A stretch of 64,000 nt of DNA from the NCBI RefSeq assembly GCF_900101785.1, contig NZ_LT629688.1:2046001-2110000 (forward strand). Reading direction: 5' to 3'. Source of the DNA: Auraticoccus monumenti (GTDB taxonomy: Bacteria; Actinomycetota; Actinomycetes; Propionibacteriales; Propionibacteriaceae). Position 1 is the stretch's first letter; each line of letters opens with the position of its first letter. Shown piece by piece: positions 17,535-26,668 of the stretch. The notes beneath the pieces are model-generated. The model was not told where the DNA came from. It worked only from the letters and a program-made list of their open reading frames with translations, and did not search any database. Made by a program: the position numbers and the translations under genes.

Positions 17535-18457
17535 GCCGTCATCTCCATCGCGTCGTGGCGGGCGTCGGCAGCTGCGTGCACGGAGTGCCGGGGTGACCAC
17601 CCCAGCAGCTCCCGGGCACGGTCCAGGGCCACCAGCCCCTCACGGCCCCCGAACTCCTTGCGGCAGGGGACGTCGGGGGCCCAGCGGCGCAGCAGCTCCG
17701 CGGTGGGGGTGTCGAGCAGCACGTCGGCGGCGGTGGCCAGCACCACGTGGGCGCCGGTGAGGGGCCGCTCCAGCCCGGCCTCGATCACCGTGACGGCGTC
17801 GCGGATGTCCAGGTAGGCCCAGCCCTCGCGACCCAGACGGGCCAGCTCGGCGTCCTCGTGGGCCCGGCCGGCGTACTCGCGCAGCGCCTCGGAGTCGCGC
17901 ACCAGCGGGAACCGGATCGCGAGGACGTCGGTGCCCCAGCGCGAGTGCGCCATCCGCGCGGTCTGCTCGTCGACCCACTTCGACAGCGAGTAGGCGTCGT
18001 CGTGCTGGACCGGGCTGTCCTCGTCCAGCGGGAAGTACGCCGGTCGCACGTCGTGGGAGTTCATCGGCAGCCCGAAGGCGTTGATCGAGCTGGCGATGAC
18101 CGCCCGGCCGACCCCGGCCTCACCGGCCTCGGCGAGGACGGTGAACGTCGCCGCGGTGTTGTTGGTGAAGACCTCCCGGGGGGTGCCGAGCCCGGGGTGG
18201 GGGATGGCGGCCAGGTGGACCACGGCGTCGACGTCGGCGACGGCCCCGGCCACCAGCTGCTGGTCCGCGGCGTCACCGGTGATGACCCGCTCGGCCTCGA
18301 CCGGGGCGTCCCAGGTGCGGGAGAGGGCGCTGACCCGCCAGCCCTGCTGGGTGAGGTGGGCCGTGGTGGCCCGACCGATCAGGCCGTCGGCCCCGGTGAC
18401 CAGCACGCGACGGCCGGTGCGGGGACCGGCGTCCGGCGAGGGGGAGGCGACTGCCAC
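17531..18457 (-). CDS. NAD(P)-dependent epimerase/dehydrogenase (extended SDR)
   Basis: 308 aa. Glycine motif VLVTGADGLIG (residues ~19-29), VVHLAAIPHPG, and the catalytic Tyr-x3-Lys in YSLSK; the preceding serine block is VIASSINAFG. It resembles uronate dehydrogenase-like SDRs, which oxidise hexuronates to aldarolactones, but nucleotide-sugar epimerase activity cannot be excluded. GTG start with AAGGAG upstream. It is the first gene of the six-gene acid-sugar operon, directly behind the LacI operator. Confidence 0.82.
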   Translation of the reverse strand: MAVASPSPDAGPRTGRRVLVTGADGLIGRATTAHLTQQGWRVSALSRTWDAPVEAERVITGDAADQQLVAGAVADVDAVVHLAAIPHPGLGTPREVFTNNTAATFTVLAEAGEAGVGRAVIASSINAFGLPMNSHDVRPAYFPLDEDSPVQHDDAYSLSKWVDEQTARMAHSRWGTDVLAIRFPLVRDSEALREYAGRAHEDAELARLGREGWAYLDIRDAVTVIEAGLERPLTGAHVVLATAADVLLDTPTAELLRRWAPDVPCRKEFGGREGLVALDRARELLGWSPRHSVHAAADARHDAMEMTA

Positions 18458-18475
18458 CTCAGCTCCTTCGAGAAG

Positions 18476-18493
18476 TGCGAAACTGCTTTCGCA
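18476..18493. promoter_or_regulatory. LacI operator of acid-sugar operon
   Basis: Perfect dyad TGCGAAA-CTGC-TTTCGCA. It lies over the expected transcription start of the promoter at 18497-18525 and 18 bp before the first gene, the classical place for repression. A degenerate copy of the same site precedes the neighbouring LacI gene. Confidence 0.8.
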
Positions 18494-18496
18494 GAG

Positions 18497-18525
18497 AGTG
18501 CACCACGAGGGGTCGTCGGTGTCAA
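18497..18525 (-). promoter_or_regulatory. Promoter of acid-sugar operon
   Basis: Read on the minus strand: -35 TTGACA (18525-18520), 17-bp spacer, -10 TGCACT (18502-18497). The start point would fall near 18490, inside the LacI operator. Confidence 0.6.
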
Positions 18526-18559
18526 CGGCTCGGTCGCCGGACCTCCGGCGACCTGGGGA

Positions 18560-19567
18560 TCAGGTGGAGGGACCCTGCACCAGGGTCGGGGGCGACCGGT
18601 GCTGCCCCGGGGTGGGGCGTTCGCCGAGCAGGCTGGCAGCAGCCCGGCGTCCCAGGGCCATCAGCTCGAGGTCGACGGTCGTGAGCTGGCGGATGTTCTG
18701 GTCGACCACCACGCCCTCCCAGTTGTCGACGCCGATCAGCGCGATGTCGTCGGGGACGGAGATGCCGCGGCGGGTGCACACGTCGAGGGCGCCCAGGGCG
18801 ATGTGGTCGTTGCCGCAGAAGACCGCGTCGACGTCGGTGCCGGAGTCGAGCAGCCGGGTCATCGCCTCCGCCCCCCAGGGGCGTCCCCAGTGCGAGCGGA
18901 GCACGGGGCCGACCGGGTGCACCCCGGCCGAGCCCAGCGCCTCGCGGAAGCCGGTCTCGCGCAGCTGGACCGCGAGGCTCTGCCGGGGCCCGGTGAGGTG
19001 GGCGATGCGTCGCCGTCCCCGGGACAGCAGGTGCTCCGCGGCGATCCGCCCCGCCGCCTCGTTGTCGGGCAGGAAGACCACGTCCTCCTCGGCGTCGGAG
19101 GCGGTGAACGCGTAGCTCACCGGCACCGCGAAGTGGTGGGTGACCGAGGCCGTGACCTGCTCGTGCCCGTCACCGATGACCAGCAGCCCGTCGATCCGCC
19201 GGGCCTGCAGCTCGCGCACGCTCTGCCCGAGCCGGCGGTGGACGGCCACGTCGCCGTCGTGGACCAGCGTCGCCTGGTCCTGTTCCCCCAGCAGCAGCAC
19301 CGCCCCGATCAGCACGGGCTGGCTGAAGGTGTTGGTGGCCCGGTGGGTGAGCACGCCGATGGTGCGGCTGCGACCGGAGGCGAAGGACTGGGCGAGGGCG
19401 TCGGGGCGGAAGTCCAGCCGGGTGGCCGCCGCGCGGACCCGCTCCCGGGTGGCCAGCGAGATCCGGGTGCTGCCGCTGAGCGCCTTCGACGCCGTGGACA
19501 GCGAGACCCCGGCAACGGCGGCGACGTCGCTCAGCCGGACCTGACCGGAGCCCATGGGGTCGAGCAT
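18560..19567 (-). CDS. LacI-family repressor of acid-sugar operon
   Basis: 335 aa. N-terminal helix-turn-helix VRLSDVAAVAGVSLSTASKAL with the LacI hinge LDFRPDALAQSFASGRSRTIGVL, then the periplasmic-binding-protein-like sensor (CGNDHIALGALD, IALIGVDNWEGV). ATG at 19567 taken; another in-frame ATG is four codons on. Adjacent and co-directional with the operon whose promoter carries a near-perfect LacI site, and it has a related site of its own upstream. It is a paralog of the next LacI gene. Confidence 0.88.
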   Translation of the reverse strand: MLDPMGSGQVRLSDVAAVAGVSLSTASKALSGSTRISLATRERVRAAATRLDFRPDALAQSFASGRSRTIGVLTHRATNTFSQPVLIGAVLLLGEQDQATLVHDGDVAVHRRLGQSVRELQARRIDGLLVIGDGHEQVTASVTHHFAVPVSYAFTASDAEEDVVFLPDNEAAGRIAAEHLLSRGRRRIAHLTGPRQSLAVQLRETGFREALGSAGVHPVGPVLRSHWGRPWGAEAMTRLLDSGTDVDAVFCGNDHIALGALDVCTRRGISVPDDIALIGVDNWEGVVVDQNIRQLTTVDLELMALGRRAAASLLGERPTPGQHRSPPTLVQGPST

Positions 19568-19598
19568 AGACGTCCGGGCCCGGAGAGCGCCCGTCGTG

Positions 19599-19616
19599 TG
19601 CGAAAGCGGTTGAACG
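19599..19616. promoter_or_regulatory. Probable autoregulatory LacI site
   Basis: TGCGAAAGCGGTTGAACG: the left half is identical to the operator at 18476 (TGCGAAA) and the core AAGCGGTT fits AANCGNTT; the right half is degenerate. It lies 31 bp upstream of the LacI start. Confidence 0.55.
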
Positions 19617-19659
19617 CCGACGCCGATAGGGCGGGGAGGGGGGTGGGTCGAGCCGGGGG

Positions 19660-20655
19660 TCAGAGCGCGGCGGCGCCGGTGGAGGCGCCGGCCACCAGGC
19701 GGCAGGGCGTCCGCACCACGCCGCCGGAGTGGTCCGGCGGGGCGGCCAGCAGGTGCTCGGCGGCCGCGGCCCCCAGCGCGCCCAGCTCCGGGTCGATGGT
19801 GGTCAGCAGCGGCCCACCACCACCGGCGGCACCGCCGGGCCAGTTGTCGACGCCCAGCACCGCGACGTCCTCCGGGACCCGGGTGCCCGCCGTGCGCAGC
19901 ACGGTCAGGACCCCGGCGGCGATCTGGTCGTTGCCGCAGAAGACGGCGTCCACGTCGGTGCCCTCGTCGAGCAGCCGCCGTGCCGCGGTGACCCCCCACT
20001 GCTCGCTCCACCCGCCGCGGGCCGGAGGTGCCACCAGCTCGAGCCCGGCCTCGGCCAGGACCGCCTGCACGCCCTGCAGCCGCTCGTCGGCAGCCTGGTC
20101 CCCGGAGGCGGTGACGTGGACGAGCCGGCGGCGTCCTCCGGCGAGCAGGTGCTCGGTCCCCAGCCGACCGGCCATCACGCCGTCGGGGACGAAGCTGGTG
20201 TCGCGGGGGTCGTCGGAGATCCCGAACGCGTAGACCACCGGCACGTCGAAGTGCTCGGTCACCGAGTGCACGGGGCTCCCCAGCCCGTCCCCCACCACCA
20301 CCAGGCCGTCGACGCGCCGGGCCTGCAGGGCCCGGACGTTGGCCGGGGTCAGCCCGTCCACGGGCAGGCTGGCCAGCCCGCGCGCGCCCAGGGTGGTCAC
20401 GGCGCCCACCAGCACCGGCAGGGTGAAGGTGGCGGGCGCGTTCTGGGTGAGCACCCCGATGGTGCGGCTGCGCCCGGTGGCGAAGAACTGGGCCAGGGCG
20501 TCGGGTCGGAAGTCCAGCGCCTCCGCGGCCGCGAGGATCCGGTCCCGGGTGGCGGGGGCGACCCGCCCGCCCCCGTTGAGCACCTTGGAGGCCGTGGGCA
20601 CCGACACGCCGGCGGCTGCTGCCACGTCGCGCAGCAGGACGGGTCGTCGATCCAT
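19660..20655 (-). CDS. LacI-family repressor (second, paralogous)
   Basis: 331 aa. Helix-turn-helix VLLRDVAAAAGVSVPTASKVL, hinge LDFRPDALAQFFATGRSRTIGVL, sensor block CGNDQIAAGVLTVLRTAG. Long collinear identity with the first LacI shows a tandem duplication, but the recognition helix differs (VSVPTASKV against VSLSTASKA), consistent with a different operator. ATG at 20655 has GAGGAGGAG upstream. Divergent from the beta-helix gene, whose promoter contains a perfect GCAACCGGTTGC. Confidence 0.88.
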   Translation of the reverse strand: MDRRPVLLRDVAAAAGVSVPTASKVLNGGGRVAPATRDRILAAAEALDFRPDALAQFFATGRSRTIGVLTQNAPATFTLPVLVGAVTTLGARGLASLPVDGLTPANVRALQARRVDGLVVVGDGLGSPVHSVTEHFDVPVVYAFGISDDPRDTSFVPDGVMAGRLGTEHLLAGGRRRLVHVTASGDQAADERLQGVQAVLAEAGLELVAPPARGGWSEQWGVTAARRLLDEGTDVDAVFCGNDQIAAGVLTVLRTAGTRVPEDVAVLGVDNWPGGAAGGGGPLLTTIDPELGALGAAAAEHLLAAPPDHSGGVVRTPCRLVAGASTGAAAL

Positions 20656-20703
20656 GGGCCTCCTCCTCGCCCGACTCTAGTGAGCACGTCCCGCAGCAGG
20701 GTC

Positions 20704-20732
20704 TTGACGACGCCGACCGGGCGGCCTAGCGT
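20704..20732 (+). promoter_or_regulatory. Promoter of beta-helix/CBM9 gene
   Basis: -35 TTGACG (20704-20709), 17-bp spacer, -10 TAGCGT (20727-20732). The start point near 20739 falls within the LacI-type operator at 20737. Confidence 0.65.
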
Positions 20733-20736
20733 CTGA

Positions 20737-20748
20737 GCAACCGGTTGC
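20737..20748. promoter_or_regulatory. LacI operator at +1 of beta-helix gene
   Basis: GCAACCGGTTGC, a perfect 12-bp palindrome with the LacI core AACCGGTT. It lies in the divergent gap between the second LacI gene and the secreted beta-helix gene and could serve both. Confidence 0.75.
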
Positions 20749-20794
20749 CCATCGTGCGCCCGCACGTCGCCCGGCCCGTCTCGAGGAGGAGACC

Positions 20795-22555
20795 ATGCCC
20801 CCGACCGTCCGTCCCGCTCTCGCGCTCGCCACCACCGCCGTCCTCGCCGTCTCGGGCTGGGGTGCCGCTCCCGCCCAGGCCGCCGCGGACGTGTCCATCA
20901 CCGCCTTCGGCGCCGTGGCCGGTGACGGCCTGGACGACCTGCCCGCCATCCGGGCGGCCGTGGCCGAGGCCCAGCGCCGCGGCTCCGACGTCCGCGTGCC
21001 GGCCGGGCACTTCCACCACGACGGCCTGGTGGAGCTGGCCGGCGTCGTCCTGCGTGGCACGGGGGAGCGCAGCGAGCTGACCGCCCTGAGCACCGAGCTG
21101 CAGGCGGTCGCCCTGTCCGGCACCGGGACCGGGGTGCGCGACGTGCGGCTCACCACCGTCCCGACCACCCAGCGGTCCTCCACCGACGTCTCGGCCCGGG
21201 TGTTCGTCCGACCCGGCACCGACGGGTACGAGGTCCGCGGTGTCACCATCGAGGGAGCCACCTCCGCGGGCGTCATCGCCTTCGGTGACGACGGGGTGAT
21301 CGAGGACAACCACGTCTCGGGCACCCTGGCCGACGGCATCCACATCACCGAGGGCTCGACCGGCATCCGGATCCGCGACAACGTGGTCCGCGACACCGGC
21401 GACGACCAGATCGCGGTGGTGTCCTACGAGAAGTTCGGCGAGTGGGCCCGCGACATCGAGATCGTCGGCAACGACGTGAGCGGCGGCCACGCCCGTGGCA
21501 TCACGGTCTCCGGTGGTGAGGACGTCCTGGTCGAGCGCAACCGGATCTCCCGCACCGGTGGTGCCGGCATCTTCGTGGCGTCGGAGGGCAGCTACCGGAC
21601 CTACCCGGTGCGCGGCCTGCGGGTGCTGCGCAACCAGATCAGCCACGACTCCCAGGACCCCGCGCTGCCGGAGAAGGGCGGCATCCGGCTGCAGGCCACC
21701 AACACCGACCCGAGCATCGTGGACGCGCACTTCGAGCGGAACGTGATCCGCCACAGCGGCGACTCCGGGGTGCTGGTGGTGGGGAGCGCGGTGACCGAGG
21801 CCACCTTCGAGCGCAACCAGGTCGTCCGCCCGGCGGCCTACGGCATCCGGGTGGTCAGCACCGTCGCCGGTGCGCTGTCCTTCCGGCGCAACTCCGTGGC
21901 CTCGTCCGGTCTGGCCCCCTTCTCCGACGCCAGCTCCGCCGACGTGGTCAGCGACATGCCGAACGACCCGGCCGCCGCTGACGGCGGCCCTGGCGAGAGC
22001 TATGTCGCCGACCGCTTCACCCCGGTGGTCGACGGGGTCGCCGAGGACGCCTGGCAAGCCTCCTCGCCGCTGCAGCTGAGCGTCGAGCCGAACGGGACGA
22101 CGGGTGTGGCCCGGGTGGCGTGGGACGAGCAGCGCGTGCACGTGCTGGTCGAGATGGTCGACGCCACGCCCAGCTCGCACGCGGCGAACGAGCACAGCGA
22201 CTCCGTGGAGATGTGGCTGGACGAGCTGAACACCCGCAACGGCGCCCGCACCACCGGTGACAGCCAGCTCCGGGTCGGCCGCGACGGCGCCCTCAGCTCG
22301 GTCGTCCAGGGACTGGTGGGCTCCACCGACGTCCGACGGGCCGTCACCGAGACCCCGTCCGGCTACACCGTCGAGGTGTCGGTGCCCTGGGCCGAGCTCG
22401 AGCCGACCGCCGGGACGGTCGTCGGGTTCAACGCCAGCGCCAACGACGACAGCGACGACGACGGCCAGCGCGACACCTACCTCAGCTGGGTCGACAAGAA
22501 CCTGCCCTACTGGGCCGACACCCGCGTGTACGGGCAGCTGACCCTGACCGACTGA
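20795..22555 (+). CDS. Secreted right-handed beta-helix protein with C-terminal CBM9-like domain
   Basis: 586 aa. Signal peptide with AxA cleavage around residues 27-29, then the pectate-lyase-3/glycosidase type start ITAFGAVAGDGLDDLPAIRAAV and repeated helix turns through residue ~395 (VIEDNHVSGTLADGIHI, IRIRDNVVRDTGDDQIAVV, LVERNRISRTGGAGIFV, TFERNQVVRP). Residues ~410-586 form a CBM9-like module (VVDGVAEDAWQASSPL, SVEMWLDELNTRNG, YTVEVSVPWAELEP, GFNASANDDSDDDGQRD), a carbohydrate-end-binding fold. Most likely an extracellular polysaccharide-degrading enzyme; lyase or hydrolase not decidable. Confidence 0.87.
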   Translation: MPPTVRPALALATTAVLAVSGWGAAPAQAAADVSITAFGAVAGDGLDDLPAIRAAVAEAQRRGSDVRVPAGHFHHDGLVELAGVVLRGTGERSELTALSTELQAVALSGTGTGVRDVRLTTVPTTQRSSTDVSARVFVRPGTDGYEVRGVTIEGATSAGVIAFGDDGVIEDNHVSGTLADGIHITEGSTGIRIRDNVVRDTGDDQIAVVSYEKFGEWARDIEIVGNDVSGGHARGITVSGGEDVLVERNRISRTGGAGIFVASEGSYRTYPVRGLRVLRNQISHDSQDPALPEKGGIRLQATNTDPSIVDAHFERNVIRHSGDSGVLVVGSAVTEATFERNQVVRPAAYGIRVVSTVAGALSFRRNSVASSGLAPFSDASSADVVSDMPNDPAAADGGPGESYVADRFTPVVDGVAEDAWQASSPLQLSVEPNGTTGVARVAWDEQRVHVLVEMVDATPSSHAANEHSDSVEMWLDELNTRNGARTTGDSQLRVGRDGALSSVVQGLVGSTDVRRAVTETPSGYTVEVSVPWAELEPTAGTVVGFNASANDDSDDDGQRDTYLSWVDKNLPYWADTRVYGQLTLTD

Positions 22556-22576
22556 CCAGGGTGCATCGCATAGTTA

Positions 22577-24028
<1,452 letters not shown>

Positions 24029-24144
24029 GCGGAGCGGAGGGGGCGAGCTCCTGGCGCACAGGCCGGGGCCCCCTGGACGGGGACGCCGGACCTGCCTAGC
24101 CTCGGGAGCAGTCCCTGTCCGCACCCCCCTGAGGCTGGTTGACC

Positions 24145-24912
24145 ATGATCGACACCCCCACCCCCGTCCGTCCCCGACCCTCCGTCGCGGTCCTCCGCGT
24201 CGCGACCCTGCTGCTGGCCGCCGTGCTGTCCCTCGGTTCCGTGCAGCTGCTCGCCCCGGCCGAGGCGTCGGCCTACACCTGGACCCGCACGCTGCGTGAG
24301 GGCTCCAGCGGCGCCGACGTCCGCGAGCTCCAGATCCGCGTCGCCGGCTGGGCCGCCGACGGTCCCTCCCGCACCCACGTCGGTGTCGACGGCCAGTTCG
24401 GCCCCGGCACCCGGGCCGCCGTGATCCGCTTCCAGCGCGCCTACGGCCTCGCCGCCGACGGCGTCGTCGGCCCCGACACCCACCGGGCCCTCAACGCCCT
24501 GGAGGACGCCGACGGCTCCACCCGCCACTTCGACTTCACCGAGTTCCAGTCCAAGGACGGCGCCGGCTTCAGCGGCGGCAAGGTGAGTTCGGCCGAGGTG
24601 CGCGAGAACGTCCGCCGGCTGATGTACAAGCTCGAGGCCGTCCGTGCCAAGGCCGGCGGTGCGGCGATCACCGTCAACAGCGGCTTCCGCAGCGTCAACC
24701 ACAACACCAGCGTGGGCGGCGCCTCGAACAGCCAGCACATGTACGGCATCGCCGCCGACGTCGTCGTCAGCGGTCGCTCGGTCAGCCAGACGATCGGCTA
24801 CGCCCAGACCTCCGGCTTCTCCGGGATCATCCGCTACACCACGTTCACCCACGTCGACAGCCGGGCGGAGTACCCGGCCTACGGGTCCAGCAGCTACTAC
24901 TGGGCCGTCTGA
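24145..24912 (+). CDS. Secreted peptidoglycan-binding M15-type zinc peptidase
   Basis: 255 aa. Signal peptide (hydrophobic 15-35, cleavage around AEASA), a PG_binding_1 repeat (TLREGSSGADVRELQ ... FGPGTRAAVIRFQRAYGLAADGVVGPDT, residues ~50-110) and a peptidase M15A domain with VNSGFRS, zinc ligands in SQHMYGIAADVV (His and Asp) and FTHVDS (His). Predicted D-Ala-D-Ala or endolysin-like carboxypeptidase acting on the cell wall. ATG 24145 is preferred over an in-frame TTG two codons upstream. Its last 16 bp overlap the convergent LysR gene. Confidence 0.87.
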   Translation: MIDTPTPVRPRPSVAVLRVATLLLAAVLSLGSVQLLAPAEASAYTWTRTLREGSSGADVRELQIRVAGWAADGPSRTHVGVDGQFGPGTRAAVIRFQRAYGLAADGVVGPDTHRALNALEDADGSTRHFDFTEFQSKDGAGFSGGKVSSAEVRENVRRLMYKLEAVRAKAGGAAITVNSGFRSVNHNTSVGGASNSQHMYGIAADVVVSGRSVSQTIGYAQTSGFSGIIRYTTFTHVDSRAEYPAYGSSSYYWAV

Positions 24913-25793
24913 GGCACCGCCACCGGGCCGGCCGGCACCACGCCCGCCAGCCCGGTGGCCACGCGCACCAGGTCCGCGACCGCCCGTGAGCGGCTGTGCG
25001 GCGGCCAGGCGATCACCGTGGTCACCGGTGGTGCGTCCACCACGGGCACCGCGACCAGGTCCTCGCGGAGCTGGGACCGGCCCGACTCGGGCAGCAGCAG
25101 GTGGGCGCGCCCCAGCGCGACGAGCTGCAGCAGCTGCGTGGTGCTGTGCACCTCCGGGCCGGGCCCGGGCGGGTAGCCGCCGTCGGGCAGCGGCCAGCGC
25201 GGCGGCGGCAGGTCCTCGGCGTCGGCCAGGTCCTGCAGCAGCAGGCTCGTCCGGGTGCTGAGGGCGTGACCGGCCGGGAGGACCGCGACCTGCCCCTCGC
25301 TCTGCAGCTCCTCGACGTCGAGCCCGTCGGTGTCGTCGTGGGGTCGGTGCAGGATCGCCACGTCGGCCCGGCCGTCGCGGAGCAGCCGCTCCTGCTGGCC
25401 GGGTCCGCACAGCTCCACCTCGACCCTGACCGCGCCGGGCTCGGCGGCGTAGGCGTGCAGCAGCGTGGCCAGCAGCTCGTCGGTGGCCCCGGCCTTGCTG
25501 GCCAGCACGACCGTCGGCCCGACGGCGGCGGCCAGGGCGGCCCGGCGCGTCCGCTGCTCGGCGGCCGCCACGGCGTCCAGCGCCGCCCGTCCCTCGTGCA
25601 GCAGCACCGCTCCGGCCTCGGTCAGGGTCACCGACCGGCTGGACCGCCGCAGCAGGGGGGTCCCGAGACGCCGCTCGAGCTGCAGGATGGCCCGCGACAG
25701 CGGCGGCTGGGCGATGCCGAGACGCTGCGCGGCCCGGCCGAAGTGCAGCTCCTCGGCCACGGCGACGAAGTAGCGCAGCTCCCGGGTCTCCAT
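24897..25793 (-). CDS. LysR-family transcriptional regulator
   Basis: 298 aa. N-terminal winged helix ELRYFVAVAEELHFGRAAQRLGIAQPPLSRAILQLE, then the LysR effector-binding domain. The gene is divergent from the SDR gene with 103 bp between starts, the usual layout for a LysR regulator and its target. The effector is unknown. Confidence 0.92.
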   Translation of the reverse strand: METRELRYFVAVAEELHFGRAAQRLGIAQPPLSRAILQLERRLGTPLLRRSSRSVTLTEAGAVLLHEGRAALDAVAAAEQRTRRAALAAAVGPTVVLASKAGATDELLATLLHAYAAEPGAVRVEVELCGPGQQERLLRDGRADVAILHRPHDDTDGLDVEELQSEGQVAVLPAGHALSTRTSLLLQDLADAEDLPPPRWPLPDGGYPPGPGPEVHSTTQLLQLVALGRAHLLLPESGRSQLREDLVAVPVVDAPPVTTVIAWPPHSRSRAVADLVRVATGLAGVVPAGPVAVPQTAQ

Positions 25794-25860
25794 GCCGTCA
25801 GGCTAGCGTCGCCGGAAGACGACCCATACCCGCCGGGTATCGCTGCTGACCGAGGCGGTC

Positions 25861-25890
25861 TTGGACGCCCGTCCGCGCAGCGCCCAGCCT
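25861..25890 (+). promoter_or_regulatory. Leaderless-type promoter of SDR gene
   Basis: -35 TTGGAC (25861-25866), 18-bp spacer, -10-like CAGCCT (25885-25890), then 6 nt to the ATG. The GGAGG before the ATG has only 1 nt spacing, too close to act as a normal ribosome site. Confidence 0.4.
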
Positions 25891-25896
25891 GGAGGC

Positions 25897-26628
25897 ATGA
25901 GCGACACGAGAACGGCCCTGGTCACCGGGGCGAACAAGGGCATCGGCTACGAGATCGCCGCGGGTCTGGGCGCGCTGGGCTGGAACGTCGGCGTCGGAGC
26001 ACGCGAGCGGTCGCGACGCGAGGAGGCGGTGGCCCGGCTGCGCGAGACAGGCGTCGACGCCTTCGCGGTCCCGCTGGACGTGACCGACGACGACAGCGTC
26101 GCGGCGGCCGCCCAGCTGGTCACCGAGCGCGTCGGGCACCTGGACGCCCTGGTCAACAACGCCGGGATCACCGGCGGCTTCCCCCAGCAGCCCAGCACGG
26201 TCGACCCCGACACCATCCGCACCGTCGTGGAGACCAACGTGATCGGCGTCGTCCGCGTCACCAACGTGATGCTGCCGCTGCTGCGGCGCTCCTCGGCGCC
26301 ACGGATCGTCAACGTCTCCAGCAGCGTGGGCTCCCTGACCCGGCAGTCCGGCCCCGACAGCGAGACCACCACCGGTCCGGTCGCCGTGGCGTACTCGACG
26401 TCGAAGACCTTCCTCAACGCGGTGACCCTGCAGTACGTCCGGGAGCTGGCCGGCACCGGGATCCTGGTCAACCTCGCCTGCCCGGGGTTCGTGGCCACCG
26501 ACCTCAACGGCTTCCGCGGGCTCCGCACACCGCAGCAGGGGGCCGTCACCGCGATCCGGCTGGCCACGCTGCCCGACGACGGTCCCACCGGCGGCTTCTT
26601 CGAGGACGACGGCGTCATCCCCTGGTGA
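25897..26628 (+). CDS. Short-chain dehydrogenase/reductase (carbonyl reductase-like)
   Basis: 243 aa. Cofactor motif TGANKGIG (residues ~10-17), NNAG, active-site serine in NVSSSVGSLT and YSTSK (Tyr-x3-Lys). The TGANKGIG/ANKGIGYEI start and the long segment between the serine and tyrosine (TRQSGPDSETTTGPVAVAY) are typical of carbonyl-reductase-like SDRs. Divergent partner of the LysR gene, which probably controls it. Substrate unknown. Confidence 0.9.
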   Translation: MSDTRTALVTGANKGIGYEIAAGLGALGWNVGVGARERSRREEAVARLRETGVDAFAVPLDVTDDDSVAAAAQLVTERVGHLDALVNNAGITGGFPQQPSTVDPDTIRTVVETNVIGVVRVTNVMLPLLRRSSAPRIVNVSSSVGSLTRQSGPDSETTTGPVAVAYSTSKTFLNAVTLQYVRELAGTGILVNLACPGFVATDLNGFRGLRTPQQGAVTAIRLATLPDDGPTGGFFEDDGVIPW

Positions 26629-26632
26629 CCTC

Positions 26633-26666
26633 TTGTGCACAATAAGTATGCACAGTTAGTGTGCAT
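26633..26666. promoter_or_regulatory. Promoter and double operator of winged-helix/MFS operon
   Basis: Two dyads in 34 bp: TTGTGCACAA (26633-26642, perfect) and ATGCACA-GTTAG-TGTGCAT (26648-26666, perfect 7-bp arms). They overlap a -35 TTGTGC (26633), 18-bp spacer and -10 TAGTGT (26657-26662), 6 nt before the ATG at 26669. This is the expected autoregulatory target of the winged-helix repressor. Confidence 0.65.
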
Positions 26667-26668
26667 GC

